64,000 nucleotides of DNA from Aliiruegeria lutimaris (lineage in GTDB: Bacteria; Pseudomonadota; Alphaproteobacteria; Rhodobacterales; Rhodobacteraceae): positions 117,929-181,928 of the forward strand of contig NZ_FNEK01000003.1 in the NCBI RefSeq assembly GCF_900099935.1, given 5' to 3'. The notes beneath the pieces were generated by a model. That model was not told the DNA's origin. It saw nothing but the letters and a program-made list of their open reading frames with translations, and ran no database searches. Both the position numbers and the translations under genes were made by a program. The number at the start of each line of letters is the position of its first letter. Position 1 is the stretch's first letter. This document shows, piece after piece, positions 37,504 to 45,312 of this stretch.

Positions 37504-39114
37504 ATGGAAATCGATGTTGTGGAGTTGTCGCGCCTGCAATTCGCGATGACGGCCATGTATCACTTCCTCTTCGTACCGCTCACGCTCGGTCTGTCGATCA
37601 TCGTGGCGATCATGGAGACGGTCTATGTGATGACGAACCGGCCCGTGTGGCGGCAGATGACGAAATTCTGGGGAACGCTCTTCGGGATCAACTTCGTTCT
37701 CGGGGTGGCCACGGGCATTACCATGGAATTCCAGTTCGGGATGAACTGGTCCTATTACAGCCATTACGTGGGCGATATCTTCGGCGCACCGCTGGCGATC
37801 GAAGGGCTCATGGGCTTCTTCATGGAGGCGACCTTCGTGGGTCTGTTCTTCTTCGGATGGGACAAGCTGAGCAAGCGCGGCCACATGGTGTTGACCTGGC
37901 TTGTGGCCATCGGCTCGAATTTCTCCGCGCTCTGGATCCTGATCGCCAATGGCTGGATGCAGAACCCGGTGGGCACCGAGTTCAACCCGGTTTCGTTGCG
38001 CATGGAGATGACCTCCTTCTTCGAAGTGGTCTTCAACGAGGTTGCACAGGCCAAGTTCGTGCACACCGTTTCGGCGGGCTATGTCACGGCCTCTGTCTTC
38101 GTTCTGGGCGTCTCCGCCTGGTACCTGCTCAATGACCGCCACGTAGCGCTTGCCCGCCGCTCCATTGCCATCGCGGCCGCCTTCGGCCTCGCCTCGGCGC
38201 TTTCAGTGGTCGTTTTGGGCGACGAGTCCGGCTACGCCGCCACCCACAGCCAGAAGATGAAGCTCGCCGCCATCGAGGGCATGTGGCACACGCAACCCGC
38301 GCCAGCTTCCTTCACCGCTGTCGGCTTCCCGGACATGGAGGCACGCGAGACGCATTACGCCATCCACATTCCCTGGATGATGGGCCTGATCGGCACGCGC
38401 AGCCTGACGCGGGAGATCCCCGGCATCGCCGAACTGGTCGAGAATGCGGAAGCGCGGATCAAGTCCGGGATTATCGCCTATGACGCGCTGGAGAAGATTC
38501 GCGCCGCTGGCGGGGAAGCGGATGAGGCCGTCACGGCGCAGTTCGAAGAGCATTCTGCCGATCTCGGCTTTGCCTTCCTGCTCAAGCGCTACGTGGACGA
38601 TCCGCGCGAGGCGACAGAGAAGCAGATCGCGCTGGCCTCCAACGATACCGTGCCGACGGTCTGGCCGCTCTTCTGGGCCTTCCGGCTCATGGTGGCGCTC
38701 GGCTTCGGCTTCATCGGGGTGATGGCCTATTTCTTCTACCGCGCCAACTGGAGGGGCATGACCTTCCCGCGCCCGGCACTGCGGCTCGCGGTCTGGATGA
38801 TCCCGGCGCCCTGGATCGCCGCCGAGTTGGGCTGGTTCGTGGCCGAGTTTGGCCGCCAGCCATGGACGGTGGACGGGGTGCTGCCGACGGTGATGTCGGT
38901 CAGCCATCTCAGCGTTGCCGATCTGGCGATCACGCTTGCGGGCTTCGTCACCTTTTACTCGGTGCTTTTCGTCATCGAGATGAGCCTGATGCTCAAATAT
39001 ATCCGCAAGGGCCCGTATTTGGACGTTCCCGAAACGGAACAATGGATGGCCAAGCACGAACATCGCCTGCGCACGCATGACGGAAACGTCCCCGGCGCCA
39101 CGCCCGCGGAGTAA
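37504..39114 (+). CDS. cydA: Cytochrome bd ubiquinol oxidase subunit I
   Basis: 536 residues from the ATG at 37504 (GGAGGCAC upstream). About nine membrane segments. His20 in MYHFLFVPLTLGL is the expected haem b595 ligand; the quinol loop shows GWFVAEFGRQPW near residue 445. The long Q-loop (residues about 310-380) resembles the E. coli type rather than the short cyanide-insensitive type. It oxidises ubiquinol and reduces oxygen to water with high affinity. Neighbours cydB and cydX complete the enzyme. Confidence 0.97.
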   Translation: MEIDVVELSRLQFAMTAMYHFLFVPLTLGLSIIVAIMETVYVMTNRPVWRQMTKFWGTLFGINFVLGVATGITMEFQFGMNWSYYSHYVGDIFGAPLAIEGLMGFFMEATFVGLFFFGWDKLSKRGHMVLTWLVAIGSNFSALWILIANGWMQNPVGTEFNPVSLRMEMTSFFEVVFNEVAQAKFVHTVSAGYVTASVFVLGVSAWYLLNDRHVALARRSIAIAAAFGLASALSVVVLGDESGYAATHSQKMKLAAIEGMWHTQPAPASFTAVGFPDMEARETHYAIHIPWMMGLIGTRSLTREIPGIAELVENAEARIKSGIIAYDALEKIRAAGGEADEAVTAQFEEHSADLGFAFLLKRYVDDPREATEKQIALASNDTVPTVWPLFWAFRLMVALGFGFIGVMAYFFYRANWRGMTFPRPALRLAVWMIPAPWIAAELGWFVAEFGRQPWTVDGVLPTVMSVSHLSVADLAITLAGFVTFYSVLFVIEMSLMLKYIRKGPYLDVPETEQWMAKHEHRLRTHDGNVPGATPAE

Positions 39115-39120
39115 CGAGAC

Positions 39121-40284
39121 ATGATCCTTCACGAACTTATTGATTTTGAAATCCTGCGGGTCATCTGGTGGCTGCTTCTTGGCGTGCTGCTGATCGGCTT
39201 CGCGCTGACCGACGGCTTCGACATGGGGGTGGGCGCGCTGCTGCCCTTCGTGGCGCGGACGGACCTCGAACGCCGGCAGGCGATCAACACCGTTGGACCT
39301 GTCTGGGAAGGCAACCAGGTCTGGTTCATCCTCGGCGGTGGCGCGATCTTCGCCGCCTGGCCGCCGCTCTACGCGGTCAGCTTCTCTGGCTTTTACCTCG
39401 CCATTTTCACCGTGCTCGCCGCGCTGATCTTGCGCCCGGTGGGGTTCAAGTACCGCTCCAAGCGTCCGTCGCAGAGCTGGCGGAGCGGCTGGGACTGGGC
39501 ACTATTCGTTGGCGGCGCGGTGCCGGCGTTGATCTTCGGCGTGGCCGTCGGCAATGTGCTGGTGGGGGTGCCCTTCCACCTGACGCCGGAGCTGCTGTCG
39601 ATGTATGACGGCCCGTTCTATGCCAAGTTCCTTGGCCTGCTGAACCCGTTCTCATTGCTGGCGGGCATCGTCTCACTCGCCATGCTGCTTCAGCACGGCG
39701 CGGCGTGGCTGGCGCTGAAATCCGATGGCATGGTGGAAACCCGCGCCCGGCGGATGGGGCCGATCTTCGGCTATGTCGCCGCCGCCGGCTTCGCGCTGGC
39801 CGGTGTGTGGCTTGCGGTCGGCATCGACGGCTACGCCTTCGTAGGCGCGGTTGTGACCGATGGTCCCTCCAACCCTCTACTCTCCGAGGTGACGCGGGGC
39901 GGAAGCTGGCTCGACGCCTATGGCGTGCGCCCGTGGATCGCCATCGCGCCGGTTCTTGGCTTCGCCGGCATCCTGATGGCTGCCAGGACGTTCGACGGGC
40001 ATTCCGATGTCGCACCGCTGCTGTGGTCCAAGCTGGGCATCTTCGGGGTGATCTCGACGGTCGGGCTGACCATGTTCCCCTTCATCCTGCCCTCGGCGGT
40101 CGATCCGAACTCCTCGTTGACCGTCTGGGACAGCTCCTCTTCGCATCTGACCCTGTTCGTCATGCTGATCTGCACGCTGATCTTCATGCCGCTGATCCTC
40201 GCCTACACGGCTTGGGTCTACAAGGTGCTCTGGGGCAAGGTCACCCAGGATGAGATCGCCGACAATTCCGAAACCGTTTACTGA
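39121..40284 (+). CDS. cydB: Cytochrome bd ubiquinol oxidase subunit II
   Basis: 387 residues, standard for CydB. Family signatures are LTDGFDMGVGALLPFV near residue 23, WEGNQVWFILGGGAIFAAWPPLYA near residue 62 split by a Gly run, and the late WDSSSSHLTLFVMLICTLIF. Eight to nine membrane segments. It pairs with CydA. The start is six bases after the cydA stop and follows GTAACGAGAC, so translation is probably coupled. Confidence 0.97.
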   Translation: MILHELIDFEILRVIWWLLLGVLLIGFALTDGFDMGVGALLPFVARTDLERRQAINTVGPVWEGNQVWFILGGGAIFAAWPPLYAVSFSGFYLAIFTVLAALILRPVGFKYRSKRPSQSWRSGWDWALFVGGAVPALIFGVAVGNVLVGVPFHLTPELLSMYDGPFYAKFLGLLNPFSLLAGIVSLAMLLQHGAAWLALKSDGMVETRARRMGPIFGYVAAAGFALAGVWLAVGIDGYAFVGAVVTDGPSNPLLSEVTRGGSWLDAYGVRPWIAIAPVLGFAGILMAARTFDGHSDVAPLLWSKLGIFGVISTVGLTMFPFILPSAVDPNSSLTVWDSSSSHLTLFVMLICTLIFMPLILAYTAWVYKVLWGKVTQDEIADNSETVY

Positions 40285-40299
40285 AGAGAGGTATCTGTC

Positions 40300-40410
40300 A
40301 TGTGGTATTTCGCGTGGATTCTCGGCCTCCCACTCGCCGCGCTGGTTGCCGTTCTCAACGCCATGTGGGTTGAAATGCAGGAGGACCGGGCACTGGCCGA
40401 CGAGAATTGA
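40300..40410 (+). CDS. cydX: Cytochrome bd accessory subunit CydX, 36 residues
   Basis: A 36-residue single-helix protein that starts MWYFAWILGLPLAALVAVLN, the CydX hallmark, and ends with an acidic tail (EMQEDRALADEN). It begins 15 bases after the cydB stop with GAAGAGAGG upstream. CydX packs against CydA and stabilises the haem groups. Its size keeps it out of most gene lists. Confidence 0.95.
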   Translation: MWYFAWILGLPLAALVAVLNAMWVEMQEDRALADEN

Positions 40411-40453
40411 ACTACCCGCACTCCACGTGTTCCCTGTGCTGGAGTGTCGACAG

Positions 40454-40481
40454 GCCGGGGCTGCAACAGCCCCGGCTTTTT
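40454..40481 (+). terminator. Rho-independent terminator of the cyd operon
   Basis: GCCGGGGCT (40454-40462) pairs perfectly with AGCCCCGGC (40468-40476), followed by TTTTT. Confidence 0.93.
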
Positions 40482-40785
40482 ACACAGGCTGTTTCCGGCC
40501 TGTAGCCGGCCAACAACTGGCCATGCGCATTCCAGAGCAAGACAGCCTTGGTGCCGCCCTTGTTTGGAGCATGGTGGACGTCGCGGCGATCACGATCATT
40601 CTCCATGTCTACCTTCTGTTCTGCAAACCAGCGGCCGGGGGGGCGCAAGTTTTCCTGCGCGCCGCAGTCGATGCCCCGTGGCGCGGTCGATAAGGTCGCG
40701 CTAGCACGGATTCCGCTTGCGGGACGCGCAGGTTTGATCATCCTTTCCTATATAAAAGATGCGCTGAATTTCGGAGCACATGACG
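40482..40785. other. Intergenic stretch with undecided small reading frames
   Basis: 304 bases between the cyd terminator and the TehA-like gene. On the plus strand a 56-codon frame at 40523-40693 has one hydrophobic segment (LVWSMVDVAAITIILHVYLL) but no ribosome site. On the minus strand an overlapping frame reads MENDRDRRDVHHAPNKGGTK. I cannot decide whether either is a gene or a remnant. Confidence 0.4.
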
Positions 40786-41760
40786 ATGACTGATACAGCC
40801 CCCCACAACGAACCGAAGCTGGCCCATTTTCCTGTCACCTTCTTTGCTGCGGTGATGGGCATGGCAGGCCTGACACTCGCCACCCATATCGCCGAGGTGA
40901 GCTGGGGAGTGCCGGCGGTACTCTCCGTGCTGTTGTTGCTGGTGACGATCGGAATATTCGTCATGATCTTCACCTTTTTCGCTCTCAAATGGCGGCGACA
41001 TCGGGCTCACTTCCTCGCCGAATGGAACCATCCGGTGAAAAAGGCGTTCTTTCCCGCGATCTCGATCTCGCTACTGCTGATTGCCACCGCGCTCACCCCG
41101 CATTCCGCCGGGCTTGCGCGTGTCGTCTGGCTGGTCGGGGCCGCCCTGCAAGCGGGCCTGACACTTGCCGTCATTTCCGGCTGGATCGGGCATAATCCTT
41201 TTCAACAACTACATATCTCTCCGGCCTGGTTCATTCCCGCGGTGGGCAATGTCGTCGCTCCGATCGCTGGTGTTTCCCTTGGCTTCGTCGAACTGTCCTG
41301 GCTCTTCTTTTCGGCCGGGCTGGTGTTCTGGTTTGTCCTGTTGGTGCTGGTCATGAACCGGCTGATCTTTCACGATCCGTTAACGCGCAGGCTCCTGCCG
41401 ACACTGGCAATCCTGATCGCGCCGCCCGCGGTCGGCTTTCTCGCCTGGATCAATCTCAACGGCGGACAAGCCGACGCGTTCGCCAGGATCCTGTTGAATG
41501 CCGCCTTTGTCTTCGCCGCCATCGTCGCCGTGCAGGCCCCGAAAATCCGAACCAGCCCCTTCGCGCTCAGCTGGTGGGCGCTGAGCTTTCCCATGGCGGC
41601 GCTGACAGTCGCGACCTTCCGCTTTGCAGCTATCACGGGCTCTGGATTCCACGCGGCTCTTGCGGCGGTATTCTACGCGGGCCTTCTGATCATCATGATC
41701 ACGCTTGTCGCGCGGACGCTGAAGGCTATCCGGGCGGCCGAGATCTGCGTTCCGGATTAA
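40786..41760 (+). CDS. SLAC1/TehA-type anion channel or tellurite-resistance protein
   Basis: 324 residues from the second of two close ATG codons (40786), because CGGAG lies nine bases ahead of it; the first ATG at 40780 would be only three bases from that site. Ten hydrophobic segments; LAHFPVTFFAAVMGMAGL near the start and HISPAWFIPAVGNVVAPIAG near residue 140 are TDT/SLAC1 signatures. Members move anions or C4-dicarboxylates and some give tellurite resistance. The substrate is not evident here. Confidence 0.88.
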   Translation: MTDTAPHNEPKLAHFPVTFFAAVMGMAGLTLATHIAEVSWGVPAVLSVLLLLVTIGIFVMIFTFFALKWRRHRAHFLAEWNHPVKKAFFPAISISLLLIATALTPHSAGLARVVWLVGAALQAGLTLAVISGWIGHNPFQQLHISPAWFIPAVGNVVAPIAGVSLGFVELSWLFFSAGLVFWFVLLVLVMNRLIFHDPLTRRLLPTLAILIAPPAVGFLAWINLNGGQADAFARILLNAAFVFAAIVAVQAPKIRTSPFALSWWALSFPMAALTVATFRFAAITGSGFHAALAAVFYAGLLIIMITLVARTLKAIRAAEICVPD

Positions 41761-41810
41761 TTTCGGCAACAGAATGCGGCGCTCTGCGCGCGGGAACGAT
41801 CCTGCGGACC

Positions 41811-41925
41811 GTGCCTCCGGCAGGGGTATATTCGCCAGGAAGAAGTTCAGTATCTCCGTCTGTTTTCTTCTGACCGGAAATATCCCGGGGGAGCGCTCCA
41901 AAGAGCGCGGGGGGCAGAGCCCCCG
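41811..41925. repeat. Intergenic GC-hairpin repeat, copy 4 (composite, two tails facing)
   Basis: GTGCCTCCGGCAGGGGTATA on the left faces TTCTGACCGGAAATATCCCG on the right, then GGAGCGCTCCAAAGAGCGC and GGGGGGCAGAGCCCCC. The upstream GAACGATCCTGCGGA (41794 on) also matches copy 2. Like copy 2 it lies between convergent genes. Confidence 0.77.
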
Positions 41926-42046
41926 AACCGACCGTGACATCGGGCAGGGCGATTTGCCTTTGTGCGCGTAGGGCTGAGGCGGCCCCGGAAACTTTTATGT
42001 GGATTGCATCCGGGAAGATATCCATGTCGGCACTTTCTCGGTATGG

Positions 42047-42301
42047 CTACGCTCGGGAACCTTCCTGCGCTTGGTTTTCAGCGCGGGCGAGTTTCAGCCG
42101 ATAGGCCTCCTGCCAAGGTTCATAGCGCCCCATGAGCGCTTGTTGCGCGCGGATCATGTCGACGAATTCCGCGCGTTGCGCATCGCTCTTCAACCCCGCG
42201 AAAAGGCGTTTCTGGGCTTGTGTCATGGAGCATCCAACGCAGTGGCCGCGACGGGTGTATTTGCAGGTATCGATGCAGGGCGAGGGAGAGATCTTGCTCA
42301 T
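42047..42301 (-). CDS. DUF1289 small Cys-rich protein
   Basis: 84 residues from the ATG at 42301. The N-terminus SPCIDTCKYTRRGHCVGCSMTQ shows the C-x3-C-x8-C-x2-C pattern of DUF1289, which may hold a metal or Fe-S cluster. The tail is helical. The function is unknown. It starts 78 bases after the hemP stop on the same strand, so the two could share a transcript. Confidence 0.87.
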   Translation of the reverse strand: MSKISPSPCIDTCKYTRRGHCVGCSMTQAQKRLFAGLKSDAQRAEFVDMIRAQQALMGRYEPWQEAYRLKLARAENQAQEGSRA

Positions 42302-42379
42302 GGGCGACGGGTCGTGGTTTCCTTGTAGACCCCCTGGCACCGACGAAGATCGAGCGGGAGTTTCTCTCCCGTCCTGTCA

Positions 42380-42547
42380 TCATTTCGTGAGGATCAGCTT
42401 ACCAGCCTTGGTGATTCTGAGCGTATAGACTTTCTCATCTAATACAATTTGTGCCAAACCGTCCGAACCGGTCATGCTGCGGGCATCGTAGCTGGGGCGG
42501 TTGGCCGGCATGGTTTCGGCCAGGGAGATTTCTTTCATCAATGTCAT
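42380..42547 (-). CDS. hemP: Hemin uptake protein HemP, 55 residues
   Basis: The minus strand reads MTLMKEISLAETMPANRP and goes on with YDARSMTGSDGLAQIVLDEK and YTLRITKAGKLILTK before the stop. The Tyr-Asp-Ala-Arg and RITKAGKLILTK motifs are the HemP hallmark. In relatives HemP/HmuP is a small regulator linked to haem uptake genes. No haem receptor gene lies nearby, so this copy is an orphan. Too short for the usual gene lists. A possible alternative start is the Met at codon 4. Confidence 0.9.
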   Translation of the reverse strand: MTLMKEISLAETMPANRPSYDARSMTGSDGLAQIVLDEKVYTLRITKAGKLILTK

Positions 42548-42702
42548 TTCAGGGCTCCATCCAGATCCGGTGGAGAGATCCCTTGCCGGGCAAGCGGGCG
42601 GGCCGCGACGGGCTAAGCCGGGTGTCTCTGTTCACAAGACTTAACCTGCTAAAATGATCAGGTATGTAAAGCCCGATTTTTCCGAGATCGCCCGGGCGCG
42701 CT

Positions 42703-43440
42703 TCATTCCTTCATTTCATAGGGCGGAATTCGTTTAAAGGCTTCGCGCAAGGCCTCTCCCCAACCGTCTGAAACCGCGTGGTAATAGGCGTCGTCCAGTT
42801 CGATCCGGTTCCGATAGCCGATTTCGTGGCTGTCCTTTTCATAGACCTGCAGGTCAAAGGGCAGTCCGACAGAAAGATTTGCCTTGAGCGTGGAATCGAA
42901 GCTGACCAGCAGAAGCTTGATCGCTTCGGCGAAGGTCATCTTCGGATCGAAGCCGCGCAACAGGATCGGACGGCCATATTTCGTCTCTCCGATCTGCAGG
43001 AAGGGTGTGTCTTCGCTGGCTTCGATGAAATTTCCCTCGGGATAGATCAGGAACAGCCGCATCGGGCCCGGTGCAATCTGCCCGCCGAGGATCATCGTGG
43101 CGCTGAAGGTGGCGTCGGCTTTCTGGCCTTCGCCGGACTGGGTTTCGATGATCTCGCGCAGCGTATTGCCGACAAGCTGCGCGACCCGGAACATGGAGGG
43201 CTGTTCGAGAATCGACGGGTTTCGATCACTTTCGGCCTTGCTGCGCTCTTCCAGCAGCGAAACCACCGACTGGGTGGTGGCAAGATTTCCCGCCGTCATC
43301 AGGGTGATGAACCGCTCGCCGGGCACGCACCAGCTCTGCATCTTGCGATAGGTCGAGATATTGTCGACGCCCGCGTTGGTGCGCGTGTCGGACATGAAGA
43401 CAAGGCCGCTATCCAGGAGCAGGCCGACGCAATAGGTCAT
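42703..43440 (-). CDS. Anbu-type proteasome-like peptidase
   Basis: 245 residues from the ATG at 43440. It starts MTYCVGLLLDSGLVFMSDTR, so removal of Met leaves an N-terminal Thr as nucleophile, without a propeptide; Asp18 and Lys33 complete the expected site. Later GYRNRIELDDAYYHAVSDGW is typical of the Anbu (bacterial proteasome homologue) family. Anbu forms open ring or lock-washer assemblies; substrates are unknown. It is the last gene of the ATP-grasp / alpha-E / transglutaminase locus, after a 119-base gap that may carry its own promoter. Confidence 0.93.
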   Translation of the reverse strand: MTYCVGLLLDSGLVFMSDTRTNAGVDNISTYRKMQSWCVPGERFITLMTAGNLATTQSVVSLLEERSKAESDRNPSILEQPSMFRVAQLVGNTLREIIETQSGEGQKADATFSATMILGGQIAPGPMRLFLIYPEGNFIEASEDTPFLQIGETKYGRPILLRGFDPKMTFAEAIKLLLVSFDSTLKANLSVGLPFDLQVYEKDSHEIGYRNRIELDDAYYHAVSDGWGEALREAFKRIPPYEMKE

Positions 43441-43559
43441 GGAGCGATTCTCGCAGCTAGGAACGAAAAGATGTTCCGTCCCTGCTCCTACAGGCGAAAC
43501 CACGCCGGATCACCTGGAGTTTTCGTCAAATCGCACAATTCGTCATCGGTGTTACAGGG

Positions 43560-44363
43560 CTACTGCTGAACCTGGATACTCACGGCGAGGGCCGCGCCGG
43601 CGCTATCTCCGAAATGCAGGCCCGAGATCGGCGCGGCCTCGCCATAGTCGCGTCCGGTGGCGATGCGCACGTAACGCTCGTCGGGGCAAATCTCGTTGGG
43701 CACGTCGAAACCGACCCAGCCGAGATTGTCGATATGCACCTCGGCCCAGGCGTGGCTTGCCTCCTGTTGCTCGCGATCGTCCATCATCAAGTAGCCCGAC
43801 ACGTAGCGCGCCGCATAGCCGAGCTGGCGGGCGGCGGCGATGAAGATATGGGCGTGGTCCTGGCAGACCCCCTTGCCGGCGGCGAGCGCCTCCTCGGCGG
43901 TGGTGGCCGTGCCGGTCTGGCCGGTCTCGTATTTGACGGCGTCCATCACGCGGGCCGAGAGCAGGTGGCACCGTTCGATCGGGTTTTCGGTTTCGTTGGT
44001 CAGCCCCTTTACCAGCGAGCGGATCCCCATGCCTTGATGGGTCAGCACGGTGGGCCGGCGGAACAGCCAGAGCGGCGCGAAACCGACCTGCTGGCCAGAC
44101 ACGCCATTGGTGTCCCGGGTCTCGACCTCACCGGAGCATTCCACGACGATGTCGTGCCCATCCCCCTCGTAGGACATGAGCGTCACCGTGTTGGCGTTCT
44201 GGTCCTCGAAACTGAGTTCCTGCTTGCCGCCCTCGATCCGGATATTCCAGTCCAGAACCTTCTGGCCCGGGCGATCCTTGGGCGTCAGGCGGATTTGCTG
44301 CAGCGCATAGGTTACGGGTGTCGAGTAGCTGTAGGTGGTTCTGTGTTTGATCTGCAGGCGCAT
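43560..44363 (-). CDS. Transglutaminase-like cysteine protease of the Anbu locus
   Basis: 267 residues. An N-terminal beta domain (residues about 1-90, MRLQIKHRTTYSYSTPVTYA) precedes the papain-like core with Cys167 (GKGVCQDHAH), His204 (ASHAWAEVH) and Asp220 (VGFDVPNE), the full transglutaminase triad. No signal peptide, so it works in the cytosol. Proteins of this family in such loci are predicted to cut or join the peptide made by the ATP-grasp enzyme. The start is three bases after the alpha-E stop. Confidence 0.92.
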   Translation of the reverse strand: MRLQIKHRTTYSYSTPVTYALQQIRLTPKDRPGQKVLDWNIRIEGGKQELSFEDQNANTVTLMSYEGDGHDIVVECSGEVETRDTNGVSGQQVGFAPLWLFRRPTVLTHQGMGIRSLVKGLTNETENPIERCHLLSARVMDAVKYETGQTGTATTAEEALAAGKGVCQDHAHIFIAAARQLGYAARYVSGYLMMDDREQQEASHAWAEVHIDNLGWVGFDVPNEICPDERYVRIATGRDYGEAAPISGLHFGDSAGAALAVSIQVQQ

Positions 44364-44366
44364 GTC

Positions 44367-45308
44367 TTACTCGTAGAATCGGTAATCGGTTTCGATCATG
44401 GCGCTGAGTTCGGAGATGTCCGCCAGAACGTCGAGGATGAATTCATGCAGCCCTTCGTCGAATATCTCGTCGATTTTCGCGTCTGCGAGCAATGTAACCA
44501 TCGCCTCCACCTTTTCCTGTGAAGGATTGCGCGTTGCGTACTCCTTTTCAAGATATCGCAGGTTCGAAGCGACCTTGTCGATGCAGAAGGAAAGCGAACG
44601 CGGCATCCGGTGGTCCAGAATGAGAAATTCGGCAATTCCGAGCGCCGATATGTCCGGTCCGTTCAACCAGCGATAGGAGCTATGGGCGCCGACCGATCGC
44701 AGGATGTTCTCCCATTGGACGTTGTCGAGGGCCGAGCCGATATGGCTGATCGAGGGCAGCAGCACGTAGTATTTCACATCCAGGATGCGCGCGGTGGCGT
44801 CGGCGCGCTCCATGAAGGTGCCGATGCGGCAGAAATTGAAGATATCGTTTCGCAGCATCGTGCCATGGGTGGCGCCGCGCACGAGCGCATTCTGCTGACG
44901 GATGATCGAGAGGACCGCAGGCAGGTCGCGGTCGCGTACCTTGTGGCCAAGCGCGCCCTTCAGGGTCATCCAGCAATCATTCGTGACTTCCCAGACTTCG
45001 CGCGACAAGGCGGTGCGCACGAGGCGCGCATTGTTGCGTGCGTGCTCGATGCAACTCATCACCGAGGAAGGGTTGTTGCAGTCGCGCAGCAGGAAATCCA
45101 CCACCGCCGATTGCTCGAAGGATTGGTGGCGTTCCAGATAAGCCGTGCGCACGCCCGCCGCGTCGAGCACGGCCGCCCATTCGTCGGCTGCCGTGGTGGG
45201 GCGGGTCAGCGCATTGCGAAACCCGGTTTCAATGAGCCGCGACATGGTCTCGCAGCGTTCGAGATAGCGGAACATCCAGGTGAGCCCGCCGGCGGTCTTT
45301 CCCAGCAT
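44367..45308 (-). CDS. Alpha-E domain protein of the Anbu locus
   Basis: 313 residues from the ATG at 45308. The all-helical alpha-E family is shown by MLGKTAGGLTWMFRYLERCE at the start and TGFRNALTRPTT, then NVQWENILRSVGAHSSYRW near residue 207. The family always travels with the circularly permuted ATP-grasp or transglutaminase and is thought to scaffold or modify its product. It starts four bases after the ATP-grasp stop. Activity is unknown. Confidence 0.92.
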   Translation of the reverse strand: MLGKTAGGLTWMFRYLERCETMSRLIETGFRNALTRPTTAADEWAAVLDAAGVRTAYLERHQSFEQSAVVDFLLRDCNNPSSVMSCIEHARNNARLVRTALSREVWEVTNDCWMTLKGALGHKVRDRDLPAVLSIIRQQNALVRGATHGTMLRNDIFNFCRIGTFMERADATARILDVKYYVLLPSISHIGSALDNVQWENILRSVGAHSSYRWLNGPDISALGIAEFLILDHRMPRSLSFCIDKVASNLRYLEKEYATRNPSQEKVEAMVTLLADAKIDEIFDEGLHEFILDVLADISELSAMIETDYRFYE

Positions 45309-45312
45309 GTTC

